A stretch of 64,000 bases of DNA, from NCBI GenBank assembly GCA_944387015.1, contig CALXDH010000004.1, forward strand, positions 1-64,000, in the 5' to 3' direction. This document shows positions 39,877 through 49,869 of the stretch, in pieces (the first letter of the stretch is position 1; every line of letters begins with the position of its first letter). The notes beneath the pieces were generated by a model. It worked only from the letters and a program-made list of their open reading frames with translations, ran no database searches and was not told the origin of the DNA. The translations under genes and the position numbers were made by a program. This DNA is from an uncultured Oscillospiraceae bacterium. GTDB lineage: Bacteria; Bacillota; Clostridia; Oscillospirales; Oscillospiraceae.

Positions 39877-42800
39877 TTATGCGTCGTGGTCCTTGCGCTT
39901 CTTTCCAACGATTGCCAGCCACACCAGGCCAACACCGGAAACGGCCGCGGCCAGGACCCAAGCCAGCACGTTGTCGCCGGTCTTGGTGGGATCCGCAAAC
40001 TCATCCGTCGGGGTCTGCTCATCGGGGATGTCAGTGGTGGGAGTGTTCTCGTCGGGGATGTCGGTAGTAGGCGTATTCTCATCGGGAATGTCCGTGGTCG
40101 GCGTGTTCTCATCGGGGATGTCGGTGCCAGGATCCGTGGGATCGCGATCATCGTCATCGTCATCATCGTCGTCATACCCATTGACCACGATGAAGCTGTC
40201 CACACCGTCCTTGTAATTCTCGGTGACCGTATACACCCAGTTGCTGCCCAGGGAATCCTCCGTGATGGTGTAGTCAATAGGCTTGCCGTCGGCATTCACC
40301 GGCTGTGTACCGAAGCTGGCCTTCCAGGCCGTGGTCTCGGTCTCATCCACCGTACCGTCCAGCGTCACGGAGGCGATCTCTTTGCCGTTTGCCAGCAGAT
40401 GCAGCGTTACCGCTCTCTGCCATCCCTCTACGCTGCTCGCCCACTGCTTCTCCACAGTGATTTCCATGGCTGCGGGCTCATGGGTGTTGGTGATGGTATC
40501 GCTGCCGGTATACACCGGTGCCGCATAGCCCTCCACCGCAGTCAGATCCTGACTGAAGGGATGATCGCCTTCGGCGTCGGTATACCCGACTTCCTTTACA
40601 TGAAGTTCCTCGGCGTCATAGCGGTAGTCGTCAAAGGCAACGGTAAACGCATCCCGCTCGTTCCGCTCGCTGACAGGCACCTTCACCACGTCGCCAACCG
40701 CCTCGTTGTTCTCGTCAAACAGCTGGACCCAGATGCTTTCGGGCCGGATACCGTCCTGATTGTTGGCATCGTCCCAGATCTTGGTTCCCTGGAAGGAACC
40801 ATCCAGCTCCTCAGGAGGAGGCGTGATATACGCGTAAGTATTGGTGACTGTCATGGTGCTGGTCTTGCCGTCTGCCACCGTCAGCTTCTCCGTGTGCTTT
40901 CCGTCTGCCGTGTAGGCGTAAACGGTCTCGGGGCCGCTGTGCTTATCGATGGAGGCGGAGACCTCGCTCACCGTGTAGGTACCGGTCTTGACCTTGATGC
41001 TGGTATCCTCTGCGGGATCACCGTCGCCGATGGTCACCGTGCCGTTGCCGGTCACTGTCACGGGGATGGAATAGGTTTCATCCGCGTACTTGTCGTTGGT
41101 CAGCTGGAAGGTGAAGCTGTGCTCCTTGCTCATCTCATCACCCACCAGGCCTTCAACGATCTTGGTGATCTGGAGATCACCGGTCTTGCGGGTATAGGCG
41201 TTGGTGCAGTTCACAAGGACATTTTCCACACCACTGCCCACTGTTACGGGGATATAGCCGTGATCGTTGGGTTCGATCGTGTTGCCGCCCGCATCCGTGT
41301 AGGAAACGGTGAGATCATAGTCCTCTTCGGCAACATCCGCTGCTCTGTTGACCTCCATCAGATAATAGGTCTTGTTGGTGTTCAGAGGCTTGGAAGCCAC
41401 TGCCTCACCCGTAGCAGCATTCACCTCGACAGAGCCTACCACCGTGTAGGTATCGCCCGCCTTTACGGTAATGTCAAAGGTGTAGGTACCGCGGTTATCG
41501 GCGCTTCCCTCCACTGTGACGTTCTTGCCGATGGAGATGACAGCCTTTTCATGGGTGTTCTTCACCTGGAGGATGTGATGGGTCTCGTCATAGCTGCCCC
41601 AGTCAGCGCCCAGGAAGAAGGTCTTGATGCCCGCCAGGATCTGATCCAGGCCGGCGGCATCGGTCTTTTCGGTGATGGTCACGTCATCCTGGGTGATGAC
41701 CACCGTCCACGTCGTGTCGGTCTTCTCGTAATCCGCGGGGGCCGTGGTCTCTGTCAGGGTGTAGGTGCCCTCGGGGATGTTGCTGAAGAGGAGCTCTCCC
41801 TTTTCGCTGCCGGTTTCGGAAGTGTAGGTGCCCTTCTCGCCGGTCAGCGTGAACACCGCGCCGTTCAGACGGGACATGGCGTTCTCCGCATCCACCTTGT
41901 CGATGGTGAAGCTGTTGGTATTGTAGTGATTGGTGAACACAGCCGCAGCCGTGGCCTTCTCACCCGCTCCCTCACCGATGGTGACGGAGATCCCGTTCTC
42001 AGCATCGGTGCCGTCCAGCTTTGCGCTCGTCAGGGTGTAGCCGTCCTTGTCGCTTTCGGTGATGACGAAGGCCGTGCCGTACTTGACGCCGCTGATGGTG
42101 GCAGTTTCGTTGTGCTTGAGCGTAATGCTGCCATTGGCCCCAGCGGCCTTCGTCTCGCCGCCCACCGTGTAGGTGCCGGTATAGGCCGCGCCGTTTGCCG
42201 TCACCAGGAAGGTGAAGGTATCGTCCGGAACATCCACGCCGTCATTGGTGGTGACCTGCTTGGAGATGGTCAGTCCGGCAGTTTCAGGCGTGGTCAGACG
42301 CTGGTCATAGACGGTGATGCTGGCCGGCTCCTCAGAAATGACATAGTCCTTCTGCGTGTCGTGATCCTTGCTGCCGGTCATATCGGCGATGGAGTAGTCC
42401 TGATAGACATGGATCTCATTGTTCTCGTCGGGACCTTCGCTCACCTGTGCGTCCTTCTGCACCGTAATGGTCCAGGTGCTGGTGCTTGCAGCAAAGTTGG
42501 TAGGCGCATCCGTCTCGCTCAGCGTGTACACGCCGTCCTTCAGATCGCCAAAGGTGATCGTTCCGTTCTCGCCGGTCTCCTTGACCACCGCAAAGGTGGG
42601 ATCTCCTTGCTTGATCAGCGTGAATTCCGCGTCCGCCAGCGGCGTCTCGGTACCGTCTTCGTACTTGGTCACCGTGAAGGAAGCCAGATTTCGGTCGGCA
42701 GCCGGGAGGACCGTAGCCTCGTACCGGTTGTAAATCGTGGCGTAGGCAGTTCTGCCATCGCTGGGCGTGGTATACACATCGACGGGGTTGAAGGTTCCGT

Positions 42801-45800
42801 CGCTGTCATAGGGACCGTAGCCCAGAACACGGATGCCGTCCTGGAGTTCCACTCCGTTGATGGCCGTCTCCACGACCCGGTAGGTATAGGGCAGCTTTGT
42901 CTTCGCGTCATACAGCGGACGGCTCGACCAGGTGATGCCCTTTGCCGCCGGTCCGGAGGTATAGCTCATATTCGCTGTGCTCTCCGCCGTCCACACCGCA
43001 TCCGCATCATTGGGATTGTCCGTTGTCCGCTGCAGTTCCACCGTGATGCTCTTGATCTTCTGCTGGTTTTCAGCGGGAGAAGCCGGATCTCCATAATCCC
43101 AGGATTTGTCGAATCGGAAGCTGCCCTTCGGCATCTCCATGTCGTAATAGATGTTGATGGTCCGGTTGTCCTCGTCGTAATAGGCATCCGTATAGAGGAT
43201 GGACACAGGCTGGGCCGGATTCTCCGTACTGACACTGTACTTGCTGCGGGTCACATAATGATCTCTGGCATAAACGCGTTCATTATACGGAACCGTCACC
43301 GTATCCGGAGCGTAGAGTCCAGTCCCCAATGTATAATCAGCAGTCTTATCATACTTTCCGTATTCATTCTGGAACCAGTGGTTGATGGTGATCTCCAGCT
43401 CAGGGTACTCCTGCTTCTGAACAGTCACCGTAGCGGAAGCCGTTTTCCCTGCAACGCTGGCCGTGTTGCGGTACGTTGTAGCCGTCGTGGTAGGCGTCAG
43501 CGTTGCCTGATAGAACAGATCCACTTCTCCGCTTGCCGGAATCTGATCAGGCACAGACTTGGGATCAACCAAGGTCAAATTCAGGGAAGCATTTGTCGCG
43601 GTATTGACTGCCTGATCGGTGTAGTCTGCAAGCGAAGCACCGGGGGCGCCTTTGATCACTACCTTGAACATCGCATCCACAGATGCCGTGTCAGGCGCCA
43701 GATTCTGATACTCCGCCGCCGTTACATATGTCAGCTGTTTATAGTCAGAAGTAGATGCTGCCACATACGGAGACTCCGTGACATACTTTTCGATCTGCGT
43801 CACCTGAGGGATATTGACCATCTTCAGCACGGCGGTGGACAGTTCATGATTGTCAGAGCTCAGCGATACCGGCGCGCTCTCCGATGTGTACGTCTCACCG
43901 GAGAAGAAGTTCAGCACGGACTTCCAGAGCTTTGCAATGATGTTCGTGCCGTCTTCCACGGTAACGCGGACCTCACTGGGGTCGATCGCACCGCCGCTGG
44001 TGGTGACCGTCACCGTCCAGACGGTGTCATCCTTGGCATAACCGGTGGGCGCCGCGGTCTCCTGCAGGTAATAGATACCCGCAGCCAGGCCATTGAAAGA
44101 CGCCACGCCGCCGGTGGTGGTCTGCTCCTGCACAAGATCCGTTTCGGCATTAAATCCGTCGCTTCCGGGCTTCTTGCTGTACAGTGCAAAGGTGGCCGGT
44201 CCGGAGGTGATCAGGTTGCCGGTGTTATCCACCTTGTTCACCACAAAACCGCTGGTGACATAGGTGTTGGTGATGGTCTCGGTGCAGTTACCCTGGAAGG
44301 ACTTCTGCTCCTTGACCTCGCCGGAGACCACATAGCTGAAGGGCTCCTCGTGCTGCTCCTCCACGGTATATTCCGTGGTGTAGGGCAGGCCGCTGATGGA
44401 AGCGGTTTCATTGTCTGCCAGCGTGAAGGTATAGACACCGTTCTCGCGATATTCTGCGGTTCCGCCGGCAACCACATTCTGCTTGCCGCCTTCGCCGGTG
44501 CCCAGCGTCACGACAATGGTGAACTTCTCGTTGGTGTCCTTGCCGTCCACAGCCTTTTCAACCGTCAGTGTGCCGGTCTTGAGGGTGTAGGCATTGGTGC
44601 AGACCACTTGGGTGGTTTCGCCGCTGGTCACCGTGATCTGAACGAAGCCGTTCTGATCCGCAGTCCCCACGTCGTAGGTGGTGCCCGCCGGATCATAGTT
44701 CGCCTGGGTCGCAGAAGCGGTCTCCTTGATGTAATAGGTGCCGGTATTGAGGGTCAGCGCTGTGCTGGCCGCACCATTGGCACTGACCGTAATGGGCTCC
44801 ACATCCGACAGGGCAGTCTTGTCCTCGTCATAGACAGTGAATGTATAACTGCCGCTGAGGGTATCGGGGGTTGTGACCTTTTGAATGGTCAGCTGTCCCT
44901 TTTCATGGGTGTTGTAAATGACCAGGTCATTACCAGTCAGGCTGTAAGAATCGTCGGTCCCGCTGAGCAGATTGCCGAAGAACCGGGCCACTGCGTTGGG
45001 CTTCTGGAAGGTCACGCCGGACTTGGCGACCACCACATCGATGGTGGTGTCCTTTCCGCTGCCAACGCTCTCATAGTTTGCAGGGGCCCGGGTCTCCCAC
45101 AGGTCATAGGTGCCCACGGGAACACTCTGGAAGGTCACCGTGCCGTCGCTGCTGACATCTTCAATCACCGTGCTGCCGCTGCGCAGCTCAAACTTGGCGC
45201 CGCTCAGGCCCGCATGGGTCTCCGCATCCTGCTTTGCAAAGGAGACGGATTTCGTCACGTACTCGTTGGTATACGCCACAGTCACCAGGGTGCCGTCGGA
45301 GATGGTCCTGGTGGCACTTCCTGTATGATTCGTGGTGTAGTTGGCCGCCAGCGCATCCGCATCCGATTCACCGTCAACCAGCACACCGGTCTCGGAAACC
45401 TCATAGGCCGTCTTGCGGGGGATGCCGGTGATCTTGGCATGGTCGCCGTCACCCAGGTTGAAGGTGTACACGCCTTCGCCCTGATAAGTGGTATCGGTCG
45501 TAAAGGTGCCGCGATTGGTGGTTCCATCGCCCAGCCGGATCTCAAACTGGAATTTGGCATCCGCAGGCGCGCCGGTACCGGTGACGTCCTTGGTGATTTC
45601 CAGCTGACCGTCACGCTTGATCTCATACGTATTCGTGGCGGTGACCGTCACGCTCTGGTGGCTCCGGTCAATGGTAACGGTCCCGTTGGTGCTGCCGCCG
45701 GAATAGGACACGCTCTTCCACCGGTAGTCGCCGGAGGAAGCAGGTGTTTCTTCCGTGATGGTGTACCGACCAGGCGCCAGGCCGGAAAGGGTCTCATCCC

Positions 45801-48800
45801 GATCAGACTTGCTGAGCGTCACTTCCTGGCGATAGCTGTTGGGGCCAGTCACCACAAAGGTATAGCGCTCCCAAGCCGCGTCGATGTTTACGTTCTTTTC
45901 AATGGTGAGGGCGCCGCTGACCTGGGTATTGGTGATGTGGTAGCCAGCCGCCGGGACAACACTGCCGCCCGCCTTTACCTGAACGGTATCGATGTAGGAA
46001 AGGGTCACGCTGCCGTCATCATTGGGCTTGCTTTCCGGCACAGTATCCAGGACCTTTTCCACCGCAACGCTCCAGCTGTCGGTGGGCAGGATGTAGGAAT
46101 CGGGGGCATCTGTCTCCGTCAGGGTATAGCTGCCGGGAGTCAGATTGGTCCACTCCGCGATACCGCTGGTATCGGTGGTCTTTTTCACGCCGCTCAGATC
46201 AAAGGTAACACCGCTCAGAGGCGTATTGCCCTCTCCGGTCTTATAGACCTTAAAGGTCCCCTTGGGATCATTGCGGGTCACGTTATAGTATGTGTTGGTG
46301 ATGGCGTCGCCGGAGATGGAAACCTGCCACCAGCTATTGCCGTCGGCAGTACCATTGTAACCAGAGGTCGCATAGACGCCGTCGTGATTCGTAACCGCCT
46401 TGCCATCCACTGAGGTCTCCGCAGAGACATGATAGTCACTGCTGCTGGGCAGGCCCTTCACCGTGACCGTCCAGCCATTTTCAGACACTTCCGCAGCATA
46501 ATCGCCGCCCGTGACCGTGGCCGTCTTGGTATCCGCATCCACGTTCACCGTCAGCTTATCGCTGCCGTCCGCCAGTTCCACGGTGAAGTCCACAGGCGTA
46601 CCGTTCCAGGTCTTGGTGAAGGAGAAGTCCTTCTCCGCGGCGAGAATGTCGATCTTCGCCTCCGCCTGCTTGCTGGTGCCCTGGATCTGGGCGGTATTGG
46701 TGACGTTCTCTCCCACCGTGTTGGCCGTCACCTGTACGGTCAGCGTTGCGCTCGCTCCGGCCCCCAGCTTTCCTGCGTTCCAGGTCAGCTTATGAGTGGC
46801 GGAATCATAGCTGGCGCCGCCGTCATTGGAAACATAGGTGACCTCCGCCGGGAGGGTATCCACCACGATCACGTCGTTCTTTTCCGCGCCGCCGCCTTCA
46901 TTGGTGACGGTGACGGTATAGGTGGCCGTCTCGCCCACCTTGAACTCCGGTCTGTCGTCCGCATCCTGGTCCGTGCCGTTCACCGTCTTGGTGATCTTGG
47001 TGTTGGGCTGGTCCGCAGGGATGATGACGCCGCCCTTGGGGACCAGGTTGGGGAGCTTGATGGTCATGTTGCAGTTGGATGCATTGGCACCCCGCTCCAT
47101 GTAGAGGACCGTGATGGTATGCTCCTCGCCGTCGGTCACATCAGGAATTTCGTACGTGGTCCGTTTCGTATTGTCTCCGGTGACTTGTCCGTCGCTATTT
47201 TTGTTCTTGGCATAGACCACGGCCTTACCGGTACGCAGATCCACCTCGCCCGTGATGGCGCCGTGGATACCGCCGATGTCCAGCACCAGCACGCCGTCGA
47301 TGAACACCCACAGGTCGTCATCGCCGGAGAAGCTGTAAGTCAGATCGCCGGGATAGCCCTCCGGCACGCTGAAGGTGGCGTCCATCCGCATGCCGAAGTA
47401 CATGTTGTGCTGCTCGCCGTCTTCGCCCGTCTCTTTCTGCACGCCGGGAATGTTGTCCAGCGGGAAGAAGGCATCGCTCTTGTATTCATAGGTATCCAGA
47501 TCCGTCCAGGTGAAGTCCAGACTCCGGTCCGTGTAGATGGTCTTTCCTTCCTTGGTATCTGCGCTGAACAGGCCAGGCTCATCCACAGTGAACTCGACAG
47601 TTTCATAATTCGAGCCGCTCAGGCCGGAGATCAGCCCCTGCACCGCCTGCAGGTCATACTTCTTTTCCCACTGGTTGATGTTGACGGTTGCGTTGGCAGT
47701 GTTCGTCCGGCGGGTATCATAATCGTGGGATTTGCCGCTCATATTGCTGACGCCGATCCGGTTATTGGGGTCAGAACCCGAATAGTTGCCGGAGGCGTTG
47801 ATACCGATTGTCTTCCAATATCCTTCCCACCACTCCCATGGCCGTCCTGTCGATACCCACTCCATCCCATAGACATTATAGTCAAAATACGTAACGTCCT
47901 GGGTGTAGTTCTCGTTTTTCTGATAGTACAGCGTGACTTCGATGGGATTTTCCTCAACACCCACCGGATTGCCGTCTTCATCCTCCAGCTGCTGACCGTC
48001 GGACAGCAGCAGGCTGATGGGAGCGCCGTACAGGGAGTTGCCGTAATAGCCGCCGTCCTCCGCGGCAAAGCTGTACAGCCGGTAACCGTCTACCGTCTTC
48101 GCCTTGCCATTGAGCCAGGCGGAATCCAGCTGCGCAAGCCGCTCCGTGCCGCTGGCGGCATTGACCACGATGGTCTCATCCGGGGCAGCTTCCGTGTTCT
48201 CCTCTCCGATCTCGCGATGACGAATGGTAACATAAACATCCGTGGCCGGCGTACCGGCTGCTCTTGCGGAAGCCACCAGCGCGTAGACAGAGAATTCGTT
48301 CGCCTTCACGGCCACGTCTGCGCTCTCGCCTTCCGACACGGGCACAGGGTCGCCCACCGGCTCCGCGCCGTCCTCATCCAGGTGATAAACCTGCAGCTGG
48401 GCGGCCTCACCGTTCAGCAGCGCGGAATCGCTCTCCACATAGAAGCGCACGTCCACACTGTCTCCCTCGGGCTGCACCTTTTCACCGGCCGCGTTATAGA
48501 AGCTGATGTCAAATGCCGCCAGAGGTGCGTCGTTCTCCACATCCTCCGCCGTATCCGCCAGCACCTGGCGCACCGCGTCCAGAGGCTCCAGATCCGTGTC
48601 CGCAGCCTCCTCGGCGTTGCTGAAAAGATGCGTAAAGAAACTGTGGACCTTATCCTCAAAGGACATCTCTTCCTTGATCGGGATAATGTCGACGGTAACT
48701 TCATCCTCCAAGAAGGCACTCCGAGGCGCGGAAACATCCACCGTAACACCGTCATAGGACATGCTGCCGGTGATCATGGACTCGTCTTCCTGCACCGCAA

Positions 48801-49707
48801 CCGTCCAGGACTGGGTCCGGGCTTCATAGGTGATCTCCACCTGCGGCTCCTCAGACGCTTCCTGAGTGTCCTCCGCCGCGCTCTCAGGCGCGTCGTCATT
48901 GAGCGTCAGTGTCTCGCTGCCAAGATCGATGCTTTCCTCCGCACCATCGGCCACGTCACTGCCGGCAGACTCATCCGCAGGCTCCTCAGCCTCCTCAGTC
49001 TCCTCAGGCTGTTCCGGATCAACAGGCTGCTCCGGGTCAACGGGCTGTTCCGGATCCACGGGCTGCTCCGGATCCACAGGCTGCTCCGGATCAACAGGCT
49101 GCTCCGGGTCAACAGGCTGCTCCGGGTCAACGGGCTGCTCCGGATCAACAGGCTGCTCCGGATCAACAGGCTGCTCCGGATCCACAGGCTGCTCCGGATC
49201 CACGGGCTGCTCCGGATCCACAGGCTGCTCCGGATCCACAGGCTGCTCCGGGTCAACGGGCTGTTCCGGGTCAACGGGCTGCTCCGGGTCAACGGGCTGC
49301 TCCGGGTCCACAGGCTGCTCCGGGTCAACAGGCTGCTCCGGATCAACAGGCTGCTCCGGGTCAACAGGCTGCTCCGGATCAACAGGAACTTCCGGTGTGA
49401 CCGGAAGTTCCGGCTCCACCAGTGTTTCCACAGCTATGTAATAGGTATGCGTAACGACGGTCTCTCCTGCGCGCAGGCCGGTCACATACCCGTCCTCCAC
49501 AGAGACGATATCTTCGTCCTTCACAGACCACTCATGCTGTCCATTGTCACTCTCCCGAACACCGGGAAGCGCTTTTTCCTCGCCGACAATCAGCTCCACC
49601 ACGGGGTCACTGTCCGCCAATGCGCTGACAGGCAGCAGGCTGAATGCCATGACAAACGCCATGAACAGAGCCAGCAGTCTCCTTTTCACATCGTTTTTTG
49701 TTGCCAT
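39877..49707 (-). CDS. Giant sortase-anchored repeat adhesin (3276 residues)
   Basis: Order of parts: signal peptide 1-31 (LLPVSALA); an Ig-like region to about 95; 21 perfect PVDPEQ hexapeptides at 108-233; an acidic segment; an N-terminal adhesin-type domain at about 300-490; a fibro-slime/PA14-like domain near 750-850 (GDDDLWVFIDGVLVLDIGGIHG); a DUF11 repeat near 910-1010; then about 2100 residues of Cna-B/SpaA-type beta domains, at least five of which show the isopeptide E-box ETxAP (for example YTLTETDAP, YDLWETRAP, YYLQETAAP). The C terminus has an aspartate run, four TDIPDENTPT-type decapeptides and a sorting signal with PTKTGD, a hydrophobic helix and KKRKDHDA. It is a surface stalk or fimbria-like adhesin, preceded by a c-di-GMP riboswitch. 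Confidence 0.93.
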   Translation of the reverse strand: MATKNDVKRRLLALFMAFVMAFSLLPVSALADSDPVVELIVGEEKALPGVRESDNGQHEWSVKDEDIVSVEDGYVTGLRAGETVVTHTYYIAVETLVEPELPVTPEVPVDPEQPVDPEQPVDPEQPVDPEQPVDPEQPVDPEQPVDPEQPVDPEQPVDPEQPVDPEQPVDPEQPVDPEQPVDPEQPVDPEQPVDPEQPVDPEQPVDPEQPVDPEQPVDPEQPVDPEQPVDPEQPEETEEAEEPADESAGSDVADGAEESIDLGSETLTLNDDAPESAAEDTQEASEEPQVEITYEARTQSWTVAVQEDESMITGSMSYDGVTVDVSAPRSAFLEDEVTVDIIPIKEEMSFEDKVHSFFTHLFSNAEEAADTDLEPLDAVRQVLADTAEDVENDAPLAAFDISFYNAAGEKVQPEGDSVDVRFYVESDSALLNGEAAQLQVYHLDEDGAEPVGDPVPVSEGESADVAVKANEFSVYALVASARAAGTPATDVYVTIRHREIGEENTEAAPDETIVVNAASGTERLAQLDSAWLNGKAKTVDGYRLYSFAAEDGGYYGNSLYGAPISLLLSDGQQLEDEDGNPVGVEENPIEVTLYYQKNENYTQDVTYFDYNVYGMEWVSTGRPWEWWEGYWKTIGINASGNYSGSDPNNRIGVSNMSGKSHDYDTRRTNTANATVNINQWEKKYDLQAVQGLISGLSGSNYETVEFTVDEPGLFSADTKEGKTIYTDRSLDFTWTDLDTYEYKSDAFFPLDNIPGVQKETGEDGEQHNMYFGMRMDATFSVPEGYPGDLTYSFSGDDDLWVFIDGVLVLDIGGIHGAITGEVDLRTGKAVVYAKNKNSDGQVTGDNTKRTTYEIPDVTDGEEHTITVLYMERGANASNCNMTIKLPNLVPKGGVIIPADQPNTKITKTVNGTDQDADDRPEFKVGETATYTVTVTNEGGGAEKNDVIVVDTLPAEVTYVSNDGGASYDSATHKLTWNAGKLGAGASATLTVQVTANTVGENVTNTAQIQGTSKQAEAKIDILAAEKDFSFTKTWNGTPVDFTVELADGSDKLTVNVDADTKTATVTGGDYAAEVSENGWTVTVKGLPSSSDYHVSAETSVDGKAVTNHDGVYATSGYNGTADGNSWWQVSISGDAITNTYYNVTRNDPKGTFKVYKTGEGNTPLSGVTFDLSGVKKTTDTSGIAEWTNLTPGSYTLTETDAPDSYILPTDSWSVAVEKVLDTVPESKPNDDGSVTLSYIDTVQVKAGGSVVPAAGYHITNTQVSGALTIEKNVNIDAAWERYTFVVTGPNSYRQEVTLSKSDRDETLSGLAPGRYTITEETPASSGDYRWKSVSYSGGSTNGTVTIDRSHQSVTVTATNTYEIKRDGQLEITKDVTGTGAPADAKFQFEIRLGDGTTNRGTFTTDTTYQGEGVYTFNLGDGDHAKITGIPRKTAYEVSETGVLVDGESDADALAANYTTNHTGSATRTISDGTLVTVAYTNEYVTKSVSFAKQDAETHAGLSGAKFELRSGSTVIEDVSSDGTVTFQSVPVGTYDLWETRAPANYESVGSGKDTTIDVVVAKSGVTFQKPNAVARFFGNLLSGTDDSYSLTGNDLVIYNTHEKGQLTIQKVTTPDTLSGSYTFTVYDEDKTALSDVEPITVSANGAASTALTLNTGTYYIKETASATQANYDPAGTTYDVGTADQNGFVQITVTSGETTQVVCTNAYTLKTGTLTVEKAVDGKDTNEKFTIVVTLGTGEGGKQNVVAGGTAEYRENGVYTFTLADNETASISGLPYTTEYTVEEQHEEPFSYVVSGEVKEQKSFQGNCTETITNTYVTSGFVVNKVDNTGNLITSGPATFALYSKKPGSDGFNAETDLVQEQTTTGGVASFNGLAAGIYYLQETAAPTGYAKDDTVWTVTVTTSGGAIDPSEVRVTVEDGTNIIAKLWKSVLNFFSGETYTSESAPVSLSSDNHELSTAVLKMVNIPQVTQIEKYVTESPYVAASTSDYKQLTYVTAAEYQNLAPDTASVDAMFKVVIKGAPGASLADYTDQAVNTATNASLNLTLVDPKSVPDQIPASGEVDLFYQATLTPTTTATTYRNTASVAGKTASATVTVQKQEYPELEITINHWFQNEYGKYDKTADYTLGTGLYAPDTVTVPYNERVYARDHYVTRSKYSVSTENPAQPVSILYTDAYYDEDNRTINIYYDMEMPKGSFRFDKSWDYGDPASPAENQQKIKSITVELQRTTDNPNDADAVWTAESTANMSYTSGPAAKGITWSSRPLYDAKTKLPYTYRVVETAINGVELQDGIRVLGYGPYDSDGTFNPVDVYTTPSDGRTAYATIYNRYEATVLPAADRNLASFTVTKYEDGTETPLADAEFTLIKQGDPTFAVVKETGENGTITFGDLKDGVYTLSETDAPTNFAASTSTWTITVQKDAQVSEGPDENNEIHVYQDYSIADMTGSKDHDTQKDYVISEEPASITVYDQRLTTPETAGLTISKQVTTNDGVDVPDDTFTFLVTANGAAYTGTYTVGGETKAAGANGSITLKHNETATISGVKYGTAFVITESDKDGYTLTSAKLDGTDAENGISVTIGEGAGEKATAAAVFTNHYNTNSFTIDKVDAENAMSRLNGAVFTLTGEKGTYTSETGSEKGELLFSNIPEGTYTLTETTAPADYEKTDTTWTVVITQDDVTITEKTDAAGLDQILAGIKTFFLGADWGSYDETHHILQVKNTHEKAVISIGKNVTVEGSADNRGTYTFDITVKAGDTYTVVGSVEVNAATGEAVASKPLNTNKTYYLMEVNRAADVAEEDYDLTVSYTDAGGNTIEPNDHGYIPVTVGSGVENVLVNCTNAYTRKTGDLQITKIVEGLVGDEMSKEHSFTFQLTNDKYADETYSIPVTVTGNGTVTIGDGDPAEDTSIKVKTGTYTVSEVSASIDKHSGPETVYAYTADGKHTEKLTVADGKTSTMTVTNTYAYITPPPEELDGSFQGTKIWDDANNQDGIRPESIWVQLFDENNEAVGDVVKVPVSERNERDAFTVAFDDYRYDAEELHVKEVGYTDAEGDHPFSQDLTAVEGYAAPVYTGSDTITNTHEPAAMEITVEKQWASSVEGWQRAVTLHLLANGKEIASVTLDGTVDETETTAWKASFGTQPVNADGKPIDYTITEDSLGSNWVYTVTENYKDGVDSFIVVNGYDDDDDDDDDRDPTDPGTDIPDENTPTTDIPDENTPTTDIPDENTPTTDIPDEQTPTDEFADPTKTGDNVLAWVLAAAVSGVGLVWLAIVGKKRKDHDA
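49009..49386. repeat. 21 tandem 18-base units encoding PVDPEQ
   Basis: Twenty-one uninterrupted 18-base units encode 21 identical hexapeptides in the adhesin. Units differ only at synonymous positions (Val GTT or GTG, Asp GAT or GAC, third bases of Pro), in patterns that look like repeated block duplication. The proline-rich array probably spans the wall. It opens extra frames on both strands, which are not genes. Confidence 0.95.
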
Positions 49708-49740
49708 GCTTTCGTTCTCCTTTCCTCTTCCGAAGATCGA

Positions 49741-49828
49741 AATACTGGCAGCCGGGCCGGCGTAGCGTCACCGCTTTAGCCCCCTTGCTTTGCGTCCCGG
49801 GGTTTCCCCCGGTTTGCCATTTCAGTCA
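49741..49828 (-). ncRNA. c-di-GMP-I (GEMM) riboswitch upstream of the adhesin
   Basis: On the minus strand the element reads ATGGCAAACC, a CCGGGG-GAAA-CCCCGG hairpin with a GAAA tetraloop, then GGGACGCAAAGC, then a GGGGGCTAAAGCGG receptor arm and a closing GGCTGCCAG. These are the conserved blocks of the GEMM-I aptamer (GGCAAACC, GAAA loop, GACGCAAAGC, receptor, P1 return strand). Only about 20 bases separate it from the Shine-Dalgarno, and I see no terminator between, so control is probably at translation. Two hairpins (GTGTGCC...GGCACAC and CCGTCATGC...GCATGACGG) lie just upstream. Confidence 0.88.
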
Positions 49829-49869
49829 TTTCCGATTGTGTGCCCGCACAGGCACACAGAGATCTTCCG

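Noticed and set aside
49009-49386. CRISPR-like tandem repeat
   Set aside because: The 18-base units follow each other without spacers, keep the reading frame and encode an identical hexapeptide, so this is a protein repeat.
39556-49779. Two very long open frames on the plus strand (about 2285 and 1116 codons) opposite the adhesin gene
   Set aside because: They lack starts with ribosome sites and have no recognisable domain. The minus-strand frame has a signal peptide, Cna-B repeats and a sorting signal. Long antisense frames are expected from GC-rich codon bias.
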